Assembly: GCA_948567375.1 (NCBI GenBank)
Contig: OX419758.1
Coordinates: 51,227,473 to 51,291,472, forward strand
Direction: 5' to 3'
Length of the DNA stretch: 64,000 nt
DNA from: Lunularia cruciata
Lineage: Eukaryota > Streptophyta > Marchantiopsida > Lunulariales > Lunulariaceae
In this document: positions 46,454 to 56,623 of the stretch, piece after piece
How the letters are laid out: every line of letters starts with the position of its first letter
Numbering within the stretch: the first letter of the stretch is position 1
Made by a program: the position numbers and the translations under genes
Notes under the pieces: model-generated
Databases searched by the model: none
Told to the model about the DNA's origin: nothing
What the model saw: the letters and a program-made list of their open reading frames with translations, nothing else

Positions 46454-48298
46454 ATGGGGAAACTTCCGGTTTTCTTTGGCAAGGATGGAGAAGATGTGGA
46501 GGCCTTTGTGAGAGACTTCAAGAGAGCTTGCATAGGAAACAATGAGAGGAGGAAGAATGAGTGGGCCTCATTATTACCAGATTTCTTTGAGGATGCAACA
46601 CTTACATGGTATGAGTCAGAATACCAAAAGAGAGAGAGGAGATATGGGGAAGAAGAGTCTTGGGAGACTTTGACTTTAGCACTCATTGAGAACTTTCTTC
46701 CTGATGAGAGTTATGAGAGATTGATGAGTGAGGTAACATTTCTCAAGCAAGGAGAAGGAGAGAAAGTGAGAGTCTATGTGGAAAGAGTGGAAAAGTTAGA
46801 GTCTAGATTTTGCATAATGTTGAGGAAGGGTGGGGATGATGTGGAGACTACAATGATTGGCATAGGAGCCATGCTCACCAAGAATTTTGTGGGAGGGTTG
46901 AGACCACAAATTAGAAGCAAGGTGAGATATGAGAAATCTTCTTCCAAGGTTGAAGCTATCAAGATTGCAATTCGTATGGAGGAGAGTTTAGAAGGGGATG
47001 AGAGTGATTTGGTGGTGAAGGAGGTTGTGCATCCTCCTCAAGGCTACAAGTATGGTGGAACTTTTGATACTTTGGTGGCAAGGGTTGCACCACAAGTAGT
47101 GGTTGCTCCTGTTCTTGCACCTCCACCAAAAGATCCACTTCAAACCATCACAAAAGAACTTGCGGATCTCAAGATCAATGTGGTGCAACTATGGGAGAAG
47201 AGAGAGGTGGATCAGAATGTAGGGAGAGGGCCTAGGAGTTATGGAAACTATCCATATAGAGGAGGCCAACCAGCCAACAATTTCAATGATAGAAATTGTT
47301 TTGGTTGTGGAGGAAGAGGCCATATCCAAAGGAATTGCCCAAATTCCACTTACCATGGAGGAAGGGGTTATGAGGGAGCCAATAGAGGGAAAGAGGGAGG
47401 TAGTGAAACCCAAGTGGCTCCTAATCCCAACAAAGGTAAGGGGATAGCATCCATAGATGTGGTTGAGAGCAAGTATGAGAAGGGAGAGTGCTCAAACTCC
47501 AAGGGTCTTAATTTGGAGCTTTTGGCACAAGAGAAGAAGAGAGCTCGTTTTGCAGAGGATGTTCACTCTTCTCAAGGATTCACTCCAAGCAAGGATACTC
47601 CTATGTCTACTAGGAGCACTCGCACCTCAACACCATCAACAACAAAGACCCCAAGGAAGAAGTTGGGGATGGAGGACTTCTTGATCTCAAAGCAACAATG
47701 GAACTACAATGTGTTGGAGGATGTTGGTAGTCACAAGGCTAACATCATAGTGGGCCAATTAATTGCTTTGAACCCTACCTCGAGAAAGGAGCTTAGAGGT
47801 GGTTTGAGTTCTACAAGGAGCAAGAGGAAGAAAAAGGCAAAAGCTCTTGTATCAATGGGGGTGGTGGATGCCAAGCCAGCACCATGGGAGGCTTGTGAAT
47901 ATGCCTCCAAGATTGATGTGAGAGTGAATGGTCACAACATCAAGGATGCATTGGTTGATGGAGGATCAGCAGTAAATGCCATGTTAGAAAGGTTGATGAA
48001 GAAGTTGGGTATGATACCCTCAAGACCTTCAACATTTGTGGTGAGCATTGCAAACAAGCAACAAGTTCAACCAGTAGGGGTGATGGATAAAGTGGTAGTT
48101 TCAGTTATGGAAGTTCAAAGTTCAAAGTTCAAAGTTATGGAAGTTCAAAATCTCATGAATTTCCAAGTCTTGAAGGATTCAAGCTATGACTTACTTCTTG
48201 GGAGGCCATGGTTGAGAGCAACACAAAAAACTGATCGATGGCACAAAGGGTACTTGAGGATTGGGCCATCAAACCATAGTCACAGTTCCTATGACTAA
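46454..48298 (+). CDS. A2 gag-protease polyprotein (614 aa, 3' end shifted)
   Basis: The start is ATG 46454 (MGKLPVFFGKDGEDVEAFV), just after the ORF1 region. Residues about 1-190 are the gag capsid domain (FEDATLTWYE, ETLTLALIENFLPDESYERL). The zinc knuckle C282-x2-C285-x4-H290-x4-C295 (CFGCGGRGHIQRNC) is intact. A basic, Ser/Thr-rich linker follows (about 310-400). The protease has VDGGSAVNAM with catalytic Asp at residue 502, then YDLLLGRPWLRATQKTDRWH. The last 6 residues are out of frame: compared with A1, two bases are missing near 48280 and one near 48345, which together restore the pol frame. So in the ancestor gag, protease and pol were one frame. Confidence 0.9.
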   Translation: MGKLPVFFGKDGEDVEAFVRDFKRACIGNNERRKNEWASLLPDFFEDATLTWYESEYQKRERRYGEEESWETLTLALIENFLPDESYERLMSEVTFLKQGEGEKVRVYVERVEKLESRFCIMLRKGGDDVETTMIGIGAMLTKNFVGGLRPQIRSKVRYEKSSSKVEAIKIAIRMEESLEGDESDLVVKEVVHPPQGYKYGGTFDTLVARVAPQVVVAPVLAPPPKDPLQTITKELADLKINVVQLWEKREVDQNVGRGPRSYGNYPYRGGQPANNFNDRNCFGCGGRGHIQRNCPNSTYHGGRGYEGANRGKEGGSETQVAPNPNKGKGIASIDVVESKYEKGECSNSKGLNLELLAQEKKRARFAEDVHSSQGFTPSKDTPMSTRSTRTSTPSTTKTPRKKLGMEDFLISKQQWNYNVLEDVGSHKANIIVGQLIALNPTSRKELRGGLSSTRSKRKKKAKALVSMGVVDAKPAPWEACEYASKIDVRVNGHNIKDALVDGGSAVNAMLERLMKKLGMIPSRPSTFVVSIANKQQVQPVGVMDKVVVSVMEVQSSKFKVMEVQNLMNFQVLKDSSYDLLLGRPWLRATQKTDRWHKGYLRIGPSNHSHSSYD

Positions 48299-48364
48299 CA
48301 CCACCAACACTTCTGATTATTGGGAATCAGATTCTGAAGAAGGAGCTTCTAGTGTGGCACAAGC

Positions 48365-51128
48365 ATGGAAGAGGAGACTTCCACGGAGGAGGATGAATCT
48401 GAATCTGATTCAGATGTGTATCCTTTGTGTGCTATGGATTTTGCACCTAATCCAAAGGTTTTGAAGGACCCAAACAAATCACCATTGACACTTGAGGAGG
48501 TAGAGAGAAGGTTAGCTACCCTCAAGTATGGCCCAAATGTTACCAAGGAGGAGAAGGTGAGATTTGAGGAGATTTTCTGCAAGTTCATCCATGTGTTTGC
48601 TTTTAGTTACAAGGATTTGAAGTAAGTCACCTTGGAAGAGCACAAGATAGAGGTGGCGTCACATGCAAGACCAATCCGCCAAAAGCAACGTCGCATTAGC
48701 CCACCAATATCTTTGGTTGTGAAGGAGGAGATTGATAAGCTCAAGGAGGCTGGATTTATGTTTGAGGTAGAGAATTCAGAATGGGTGTCTCCAATTGTCA
48801 TTGTGAAGAAAAAGAATGGCAAGCTTTGGGTATGTGTGGATTACAAGAAGCTCAATGCTGTTACCAAGAAGGACTACTACCCATTGCCATTCATTGATGA
48901 GATCTTGGAGGAGGTTGCAGGTCATGAGAGGTACAGTTTTGGAGATGGTTATAGTGGATATAACCAAATCAAGATTGCACCAGAGCATCAACAACTCACC
49001 ACATTCACCACACCTTGGGGAACTTACGCTTTCAAAGTCATGCCTTTTGGGCTTTGCAATGCTCCAGCCACATTCCAATGGTTCATGAACAAGATATTTG
49101 AACCTTTCATTGGGAAATTTGTGAGAGACTTCATTGATGACTTTTGTGTCCATGGAAGCAAGGAGGAGCACTTTGAGCACCTAATCAAAGTCTTGCAATG
49201 CTTGGATGAGGCAAATGCATCACTCAACCCAGAGAAGTGCATTTTTGGATGTGAAGAAGGTTTACTTTTGGGGCACATCATCTCCAAGGATGGAATAGCA
49301 ATTGATCTTGAGAAGGTGAGGAAAATCTCAGACCTTCCATTCCCTTCAAGCTTTACAAAGTTACGCCAATTCTTGGGGATCGTTGGATACTATAGGAGGT
49401 TCATCTTCTCAATTTCTAACAAGTTTTATGCATTGACCATATACATGAAGAAGGGTGTAGATTACATGGTGATTTTGGAGGACAAGGAGGCTCTCAAAGC
49501 TTTTGAGGAGCTCAAGCAATCCCTTGTTGTAGCTCCAATTCTTGCTAAACCTGATTGGAGTAAGCCTTTCATCCTCTACACTGATGCTTCAAATGTAGCT
49601 ATAGGATGCACTCTTAGTCAATTAGACCAAGATGGGCATGATCATCTAATAGCTTATGTTAGTAGGCAGATGGTTTCAGCAAAGAAGAACTACTCTGTCA
49701 CGGAGAGAGAAGGGTTGGCAGTGATCTTTGGTCTCAAGAAGTTTAGACACTACTTGATTGGAGGGAAAGCCACCATTGTCATGGATCACAAGGCTTTGAA
49801 GTACATCTTCAACAAGCCTAATGTTGAAGGGAGACTAGCAAGGTGGATGATACTCTTGTCTGAGTATGACTACACCATTTAGGATAGGCCAGGAAAGAAA
49901 CATGCAAATGCTGATTTGTTATCTAGAGCCTATGATCATGATGGAGATGAGCCAGTGGATGATTCCTTCCCGGATGAGGAGCTCATGACAATCTCAGTCA
50001 CTCAAGAGGTTCCAATGGAGTACAAGGAGATTGTGGATTTTGTGACAAGAGGTAACTATTTAAAAGGGATGCATGCTAGGGAGAGGAAGGCCCTTGCAGC
50101 AAGATCTAGACCTTACACAATGGTGGAAGATATTCTTTTTCACCAAGGAGAAAATGGTCTACTTCAAAGAGCAGTAGGTAAGGAAGAGTCTATCCTACTC
50201 ATAAAGGAGTTTCATGAAGGTTTAGTATGTGGAGGACACTTTGCAAGAAAGGTGACTGCTTTCAAGATTCTAGATGTAGGTTACCATTGGAGAGGGATTT
50301 TCAAGGATTGTCTTGATTATTGCAAAACTTGTCATGTTTGTCAAGCTTTTGCTAGAAAGTCTACATCCACTCTACCACTTAGATCAATTCCATTGCTAGG
50401 ACCTTTTGAGAAGTGGGGAATTGATTTTGTAGGTCCTCTCAATAGAAACCCAAGGAACAATCAGTACATTGTGGTAGTTACTGATTACCTTACCAAGTGG
50501 GTTGAGGGTAGACCATTGAGGGACAAGAATGAAGATGAATTGGGTAGATTTCTTTATGAATGCATCATCACTAGATTTGGATGCCCTTTGGAGTTGGTTT
50601 TTGATAGAGAGGAGAGTTTACAAGAGCATTACTACAGCCATGCTACAACATTTCTCTATCACACATAGAGTAACTACATCCTATAGGCCAAATTCCAATG
50701 GCTTGGAAGAGAGAACCAATCAGACCTTGTGCATGATGTTGGCCAAAGATGCAAAAATGGAGGGGGCTAAACATCATTGGGACAAGAGGATTCATACAGT
50801 TTTGTGGGAGTATAGGACAACCATGAAGACTTCCACCGAATATTCTCCATTTCAATTGGTGTATGATATTGAGTCTACCTTACCTATTCACTTTGATCTT
50901 CCTACCTTCCAAAGCATTCATAGGAGATTGAAGAAAGCACAAAAAGGTGATGTAGAGAAGTCAAGGAAGGATCAACTCATGGAGTTGGAAGAGGCAAGAG
51001 CAGTTGCTATGGTTCAAGTGGAGCAAGCCCAAAGGAAACAAAAGGAGAGCTATGACAAGAGGCAAGGCAAGAAGACGGTGGAGACTTTCAAAGAAGGTGA
51101 TTGGGTAATGTTGTTTGATTCCATTTGA
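48365..51128 (+). pseudogene. A2 reverse transcriptase, RNase H and integrase (broken pol)
   Basis: One frame with defects. Linker SPLTLEEVERRLATLKYG; TAA at 48623-48625 where A1 has Glu. RT 48632-49400: VCVDYKKLNAV, RYSFGDGYSGYNQIKIAP, MPFGLCNAPATFQ, catalytic FIDDF (49133-49144). RNase H: FILYTDASN (Asp at 49583), FRHYLIGGKATIVMDHKALK. TAG at 49880-49882 where A1 has Glu. Integrase: zinc-binding HEGLVCGGHF and CKTCHVC (50321-50341), KWGIDFVGPL, VVTDYLTKW, LELVFDREES; a shift near 50610 moves to another frame (HYYS becomes AMLQHFSITHRVTTSYRPN), which ends at TGA 51126. After it the frame continues FKREQKKFYPKYFGPFIVEK to about 51284. Catalytic residues are otherwise kept. Not functional as it stands. 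Confidence 0.9.
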
Positions 51129-51332
51129 TTCAAGAGAGAGCAAAAGAAGTTTTATCCTAAGTACTTTGGACCTTTCATAGTAGAGAAGGTGTGGGGCAAT
51201 TACACCTATGATCTCAAGGAGTTGGGAGGAAGACACTTTGATAGGATTAACCATGATAAGTTGAAGATGTACCATAGAAGGTAGAGAGACCTTAACTTTG
51301 AGGAAAAAGTGAAAACTTAGTCTGGGGGTAAA
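51129..51332 (+). other. A2 pol C-terminal tail and polypurine tract
   Basis: 51129-51284 continues the frame (KVWGNYTYDLKELGGRHFDR, NHDKLKMYHRR). The polypurine tract TGGGGGTAAA at 51323-51332 directly precedes the 3' LTR and would prime plus-strand synthesis. Confidence 0.75.
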
Positions 51333-52022
51333 TGTAACATTCATTTGTGCATGTGTGTGGTATTGAGATATTTAGCTTGGTATTACAAGTACTTAAGAGA
51401 TATTATTTATATAGAGATATAGGATGGTTCTATATTAGTCATGGTTAGCTAAAGTTGGTCATAGCTAAGATAGAGGGGACTTTACTTTAGAGGAAGTAGA
51501 AAAAATGAGCACCACTATTTTGGATTTTAGTGTGTTGACTTGGTATTATTCCTAGGTGTTTGGCTTTGAGAAAGAGTTGAGAACTCTTGGGCCCGCAAGC
51601 CTTTTTGTTTTGGATTCTTCTTTAGTCCAAGGATAGCCCATGTGAAGGAATCCTTGACTTAGTGGTTGGGTCAAGATAAGACCACATGCTTAGGGGAATA
51701 TGCCCATGTGAATAGATATTCCTTTCTACTTTTTGACTTTACTCAACTTTTAGTCTAGTAACTTGAGTTACTACGGTAATTAGTAACTTTGGTACGTAAC
51801 TATTTCACAAGAATATAAACAAGGGGTGAGGAGGTACTCATTATCCTTTCATATGCAACAATCTCTCTCTCATTGAGTTCTCTAGTGAGCAATGTCTTGA
51901 GTCTTGGAGTGTTAGCCTTGGAAGAGTATGATGGAGTTTGGGTTCCTTGCCTTCTTAGTCCATGGTGCGCTACCATAATAGCCATCAGAGGTTCATCCTG
52001 AGTGAGAGACAGGCCGGCTCAC
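51333..52022 (+). repeat. 3' LTR of A2 (690 bp)
   Basis: Begins TGTAACATTC and ends GGCTCAC. Same length as the 5' LTR. Confidence 0.95.
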
Positions 52023-53713
52023 AGTCCTAGCTTGAATCCTTCAAGACTTAGAAAGTCATGAGATTTTGAACTCCTATTATTGAAACTACCACTTTATCCA
52101 CCATCCCTACTTGTCAAACTTGTTGCTTATTTGTCATGATCACCACAAATGCTGAAGGTCTTGAGGGTATCATACCCAACTTCTTCATCAACCTTTTGAC
52201 ATAGCATTCACTACTGATCTCTCATCAACCAATGCATCCTTGATGTTGTGACCATTCACTCTCACATCAATCTTGGAGGCATATTCACAAGCCTTTCATG
52301 GTGTTGGCTTGGCATCCACCACCCCCATTGATACTAGAGCTTTTTCCTTCTTCTTCCTCTTGCTCCTTGTAGAACTCAAACCACCTCTAAGCTCCTTTCT
52401 CAAAGTAGGATTCAAATCAATCAATTGGCCTATTCTAATGTTAGCCTTGTGACTACCAACATCCTCCAAGACATTGTAGTTCCATTGTTGGTTTGAGATC
52501 AAGAAGTCCTCCATCCCCAACTTCTTCCTTGGAGTCTTTGTTGTTGATGGTGTTGGGGTACAAGTGGTCCTAGTAGACATGGGAGTATCCTTGCTAGGAG
52601 TAAATCCTTGAGAAGAGTGCACATCCTCTGCAAAATGAGTTCTCTTCTTCTCTTGTGCCAAAAGTTCCAAATTAAGACCCTTGGAGTTTGAGCACTCTTC
52701 ATTCTCATACTTGCTATCAACCACATATATAGATGCTATCCCCTTACCTTTTTTGGATTTGGGGCCACTTGGGTTTCACTACCTCCTTCTTTCCTTCTAT
52801 TGGCTCCCTCATGACCCCTTTTTCTATGGTAAATGGAATTTGGGCAATTCCTTTGGATATGGTCTCTTCCTCCACAACCAAAACAATTTCTATCATTGAA
52901 ATTTTTGGCTGGTTGGCCTCCTCTATATGGATAGTTTCCATAACTCCTAGATCCTCTCTCTACATTTGATCCACCTCTCTCTTCTCCCATAGTTGCATCA
53001 CATTGATCTTGAGATCTGCAAGTTGTTTTGTGATGGTTTGAAGTGGATCTTTTGGTGGAGGTGCAAGAATTGGAGCAACTACTACTCGTGGTGCAACCCT
53101 TGCCACCAAAGTATCAGAAGTTCCACCATAATTGTAGCATTGAGGAGGATGCACAACCTCCTTCACCACCAAATCAATCTCATCCTTTTCCAAACTCTCC
53201 TCTATACAAATTGTAGTCTTGATAGCTTCAACCTTGGAAGAAGTTTTCTCATATCTCACCTTTCTTCTGATTTGTGGTCTCAACCCTCCCACAAAATTCT
53301 TGTGAGCATAGCTCCTATGCCAATCATAGCAATCTCCACATCATCCCCACCCTTCCTCAACACTATGCAAAATCTAGACTCTAACTTTTCTACTCTTTGC
53401 ACATGAACTCTCACTTTCTCTCCATCTCCTTGCTTGAGAAAGGTACCCTCACTCATCAATCTCTCATAACTCTCATTAGGAAGAAAGTTCTCAATGAATG
53501 TTGAAGTCAAACTCTCCCAAGACTCTTCTTGCCCATCTTTCCTCTCTCTCTTTTGGTATTCTGGCTCATACCATGTAAGTGTTGCATCCTCAAAGAAATT
53601 TGGTAGTAATGAGGCTCACTCATTCTTCCTCCTCTCATTGTTTCCTATGCAATCTCTCTTGAAGTCTCCGCATCTTCTCCATCCTTGCCAAAGAAAACCG
53701 GAAATTTCTCCAT
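52023..53713 (-). pseudogene. A1 gag and protease remnant (5' of the A2 insertion)
   Basis: The minus strand starts at ATG 53713-53711 and gives the same protein as A2 gag in pieces: FIENFLPNESYERLMSEGTF (53280-53510), GGLRPQIRRKVRYEKTSSKV (52960-53292), RNCFGCGGRDHIQRNC zinc knuckle (52736-52990), and LEDVGSHKANIRIGQLID (52296-52724). It ends at the A2 insertion inside the protease (...LKDSSYD). Stops and shifts are scattered. Confidence 0.85.
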
Positions 53714-53938
53714 CTTAACCCCTCACTATCTTTCTTTTCTCTCAATTTTTTTCTTTTCTCTCACTCTATAACTAATAGAGTATGTACATGACTAACACCA
53801 TTTGAGAGTAATCCACTCTAGGGAACACAAAAGTTTTGGGTTACTCCAAGATTTTTATAGCAACATCAAATCCTAGAGTGCATATTAATTGAACCTTCAT
53901 GGATAGTTTATCCATAAGTTGAAAGATTATCTCTATCA

Positions 53939-55937
53939 TTAATCTTGAGAACTAGATGATGAAGGTAGTAATATTTCTATAGCTATATTAAGATTCTCTC
54001 CAAGATCCTTCACCAAAGTCTCCAAAAGTGCTTTTACTCCACTACACTCCTTTTGGAAGTCCTTCCACTCCACAAACCTCACATAACTCCTTGGTCTTAG
54101 ATCTTCTCCCTCCCAATCTTGGTGAAGAAGGTCCAACATGCAAACCCAAGTCAAGTAAGCCTCTCCTTTCTCTCAATCTCTTGCTCTCAAAAGTCAATAG
54201 ACATGAACTTGCCTTATGTCCCTTCTCTCCACATAGAAAGCACTTAGACTCACCCTTTCCTTCTTTGGATCCTCTCAACAATCTGTTCAAATTCTATTCT
54301 AAATTCTCTTTTCCTCAAATCCACCTCTACAATCACCTCAAACCCTTGGAGAACCTTGCATGGCCTCAATTTCCACTCTTGGTGACCCTTCATGTTCCCA
54401 AGATGAGTCTAAACACTCAAACATGATTTTTGTTGCTTTCACACTCCTCATGCATGAAATCTAAACTCTACAGAATTGACCCTTCCTCACAATGTCACTC
54501 AAATCTCTCAATTGGTATGTTATAGTTCTTTGAAATTTTGTACACTTAATCACAACTCTAGGATGTCAAAATTTCAAATCTTTTCATGGAGCCATTTGGC
54601 CTAGGCATCTTTCTATTCAACACATATTTCAGATTTGGTTTGAAAACCACACCCATCACTTTAAAAACTCAAAACTCTCTAAGCAAGAATGATATGTCTC
54701 TAATTTTTGTGTCAATAGGTAGGATATAATGCACTGAATTTTTTTGAAAATTTTCAGAATAATCCAATGAAAATTGAAGAAATGGAAGACTCTGTACAAT
54801 GTTCTAAAGAGCATGCAGTTGCGGAAGCAATTGACCTTATCAACTTTCAAAAATTCTAGCATAATGCGTATAGTAGCTCTCATAATAATTCCAAGTGTGC
54901 TAACTGAAGGACAACCCAAGCTATCATGCGTAGAAATTTCAAGTCCAAGTCTAAAACTTGAGATTTAGCCCAAAATCACCTTAATCTCCAAAATCTACAA
55001 TCCACCTCACATAATCTCTCCAAATCCTCTCATGTGTACTGTAATACAAATTTGTGCATGTGTGTGGTATTGTGATATTTAGTTTAATATTACAAGTACT
55101 TGAGAGATATTATTTATATAGAGATAAAGGATGGTTATACATTAGTCATGATTAGCTAAATTTAGTCATAGCTAAGATAGAGGGGACCTTACTTTAGAGG
55201 AAGTAGAAAAGATGAGCACCACTATTTTGGATTTTAGTGTGTTGACTTGGTATTATTCCTAGGTGTTTGGCTTTGAGGAAAGAGTTAAGAATTCTTGGGC
55301 CTGCAAACCTTTTTGTTTTGGATTCTTCTTTAGTCCAAGGATAGCCTATGTGAAGGAATCCTTGACTTAGTGGTTGGGTCAAGATAATATCACATGCTTA
55401 GTAGAATATGCCCATGTGGATGGATATTCCTTTATACTTTTTGACTTTATTTGAATTTTAGCCTAGTAACTTGAGTTACTATGGTAAATAGTAACTTTAG
55501 TGCGTAACTATTTCACAAGTATATAAAGAAGGTGTGAGGAGGTACTCATCATCCTTTTATTTGCAACTATCTCTCTCTCATTGAGTTCCCTAGTGAGCAA
55601 TATCTTGAGTTTTGTAATGTTAGCCTCGGAGGAGTATGATGGAGTTGGGGTTCTTTGCCTTCTTAGTCCATGGTGGTTACCATAATAGCCATCAGAGATT
55701 CATCTTGAGTGAGAGACATGCCGGCTCATAGTACAAGATGTACAAAATCACCTCAAAGACATCATAATGAACTATAGGGTATACAAATAGGTCCAAGTTC
55801 TCTAACAAAAGTTCAACCCTCTCCTCCCCTAATGTTCTCTCCAAGTTAGCTCTCATAGCCTTCTTCTGTCTAATATAGAATTTTACGTGGAACATTATCT
55901 TGTCTTCTAGAGAGGTCCCGACAATGAAACCAAAAAT
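53939..55937 (-). pseudogene. A1 ORF1 remnant, interrupted by solo LTR A3
   Basis: The minus strand gives 53939-54154, 54042-54290 (SKCFLCGEKGHKASSC, then RRGLLDLGLHVGPSSPRLGG and CEVCGVEGLPKG), 54656-54919 (EFLKVDKVNCFRNCMLFRTL) and 55730-55937 (MRANLERTLGEERVELLLEN). It parallels A2 ORF1, but the sequences differ at many positions. Confidence 0.7.
55040..55729 (+). repeat. solo LTR A3 (690 bp)
   Basis: Starts TGTAATACAAATTTG and ends CCGGCTCAT. Flanks TGTAC (55035-55039) and AGTAC (55730-55734) form a 5-bp duplication with one mismatch; A2 has an uninterrupted GTACA at the same point in ORF1. No internal region remains, so it is a product of LTR recombination. Confidence 0.9.
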
Positions 55938-56618
55938 GTGAGCAAACTTGTCTTTCACTCAAGATGAACCTCTGATTGCTATTATAGTATCACACCATGG
56001 ACTAAGAAGGCAAGGAACTGCAACTCCATCATACTCCTATGAGGCTAACACTACAAGATTCAAGACATTGCTCACTAGAGAACTCAATGAGAGAGAGATA
56101 GTTACAAATGAAAGGATGATGAGTACCCCCTCACCTCTTCTTTATATACTTGTGAAATAGTTATGCACTAAAGTTACTATTTACCATAGTAACTCAATTT
56201 ACTAGGCTTGAAATCAAGTAGAGTCAAAAAGTATAAAGGAATATCCATTCACATGGGCAAATTCCATTAAGCATGTGATCTTATCTTGACCCAACCACTA
56301 AGTCAAGGATTCCTTCACATGGGCTATCCTTGGACTATAGAAGAATCCAAAACAAAAAGGCTTGCAAGCCCAAGAGTTCTCAACTCTTTCTTCAAAGCAA
56401 AACACCTAGGAATAATACCAAGTCAACACATTAGAATCCATAATAGTGGTGCACATCTTTTCCACTTCCTCTAAAGTAAGGTCCCCACTATCTTAGCTAT
56501 GACTAAATTTAGCTAATCATAACTAGTGTATAACCATCCTTTTTCTATATAAATGATATCTCTCAAGTACTTTTAATACCAAGCTTAATATCACAATACC
56601 ACACACATGGGTGTTACA
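55938..56618 (-). repeat. 5' LTR of A1 (681 bp)
   Basis: In sense it starts TGTAACACCC and ends TTTGCTCAC, followed by the primer site at 55932-55916. Confidence 0.9.
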
Positions 56619-56623
56619 TGACT

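Larger units (their letters stand above)
44188..52022 (+). mobile_element. Ty3/gypsy retrotransposon A2 (Athila-like), nearly complete
   Basis: 7835 bp with 690-bp LTRs, primer site, an extra ORF1, gag-protease, RT-RNase H-integrase and polypurine tract. Flanks AGTCT (44183-44187) and AGTCC (52023-52027) give a 5-bp duplication with one mismatch. The LTRs differ by about 19 substitutions and 2 indels in 690 bp by my count (about 3%), so it is younger than its host A1 (about 10%). It lies in the A1 protease region: removing it rejoins the A1 frame. Several stops and shifts make it inactive. Confidence 0.95.
40308..56618 (-). mobile_element. Ty3/gypsy retrotransposon A1 (Athila-like), interrupted by A2 and A3
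   Basis: It has two LTRs (40308-40994 and 55938-56618) about 10% different by manual comparison, hence old. Flanks are GGACT (40303-40307) and TGACT (56619-56623), a near-perfect 5-bp target duplication. Reading leftward from 55937: primer site, ORF1, gag, protease, reverse transcriptase, RNase H, integrase. A2 sits in the protease and A3 in ORF1. All frames are broken. Confidence 0.9.

Noticed and set aside
48776-49287. Minus-strand frames of 87-134 codons
   Set aside because: Antisense shadows of the A2 reverse transcriptase; the same shadows appear opposite A1 pol.
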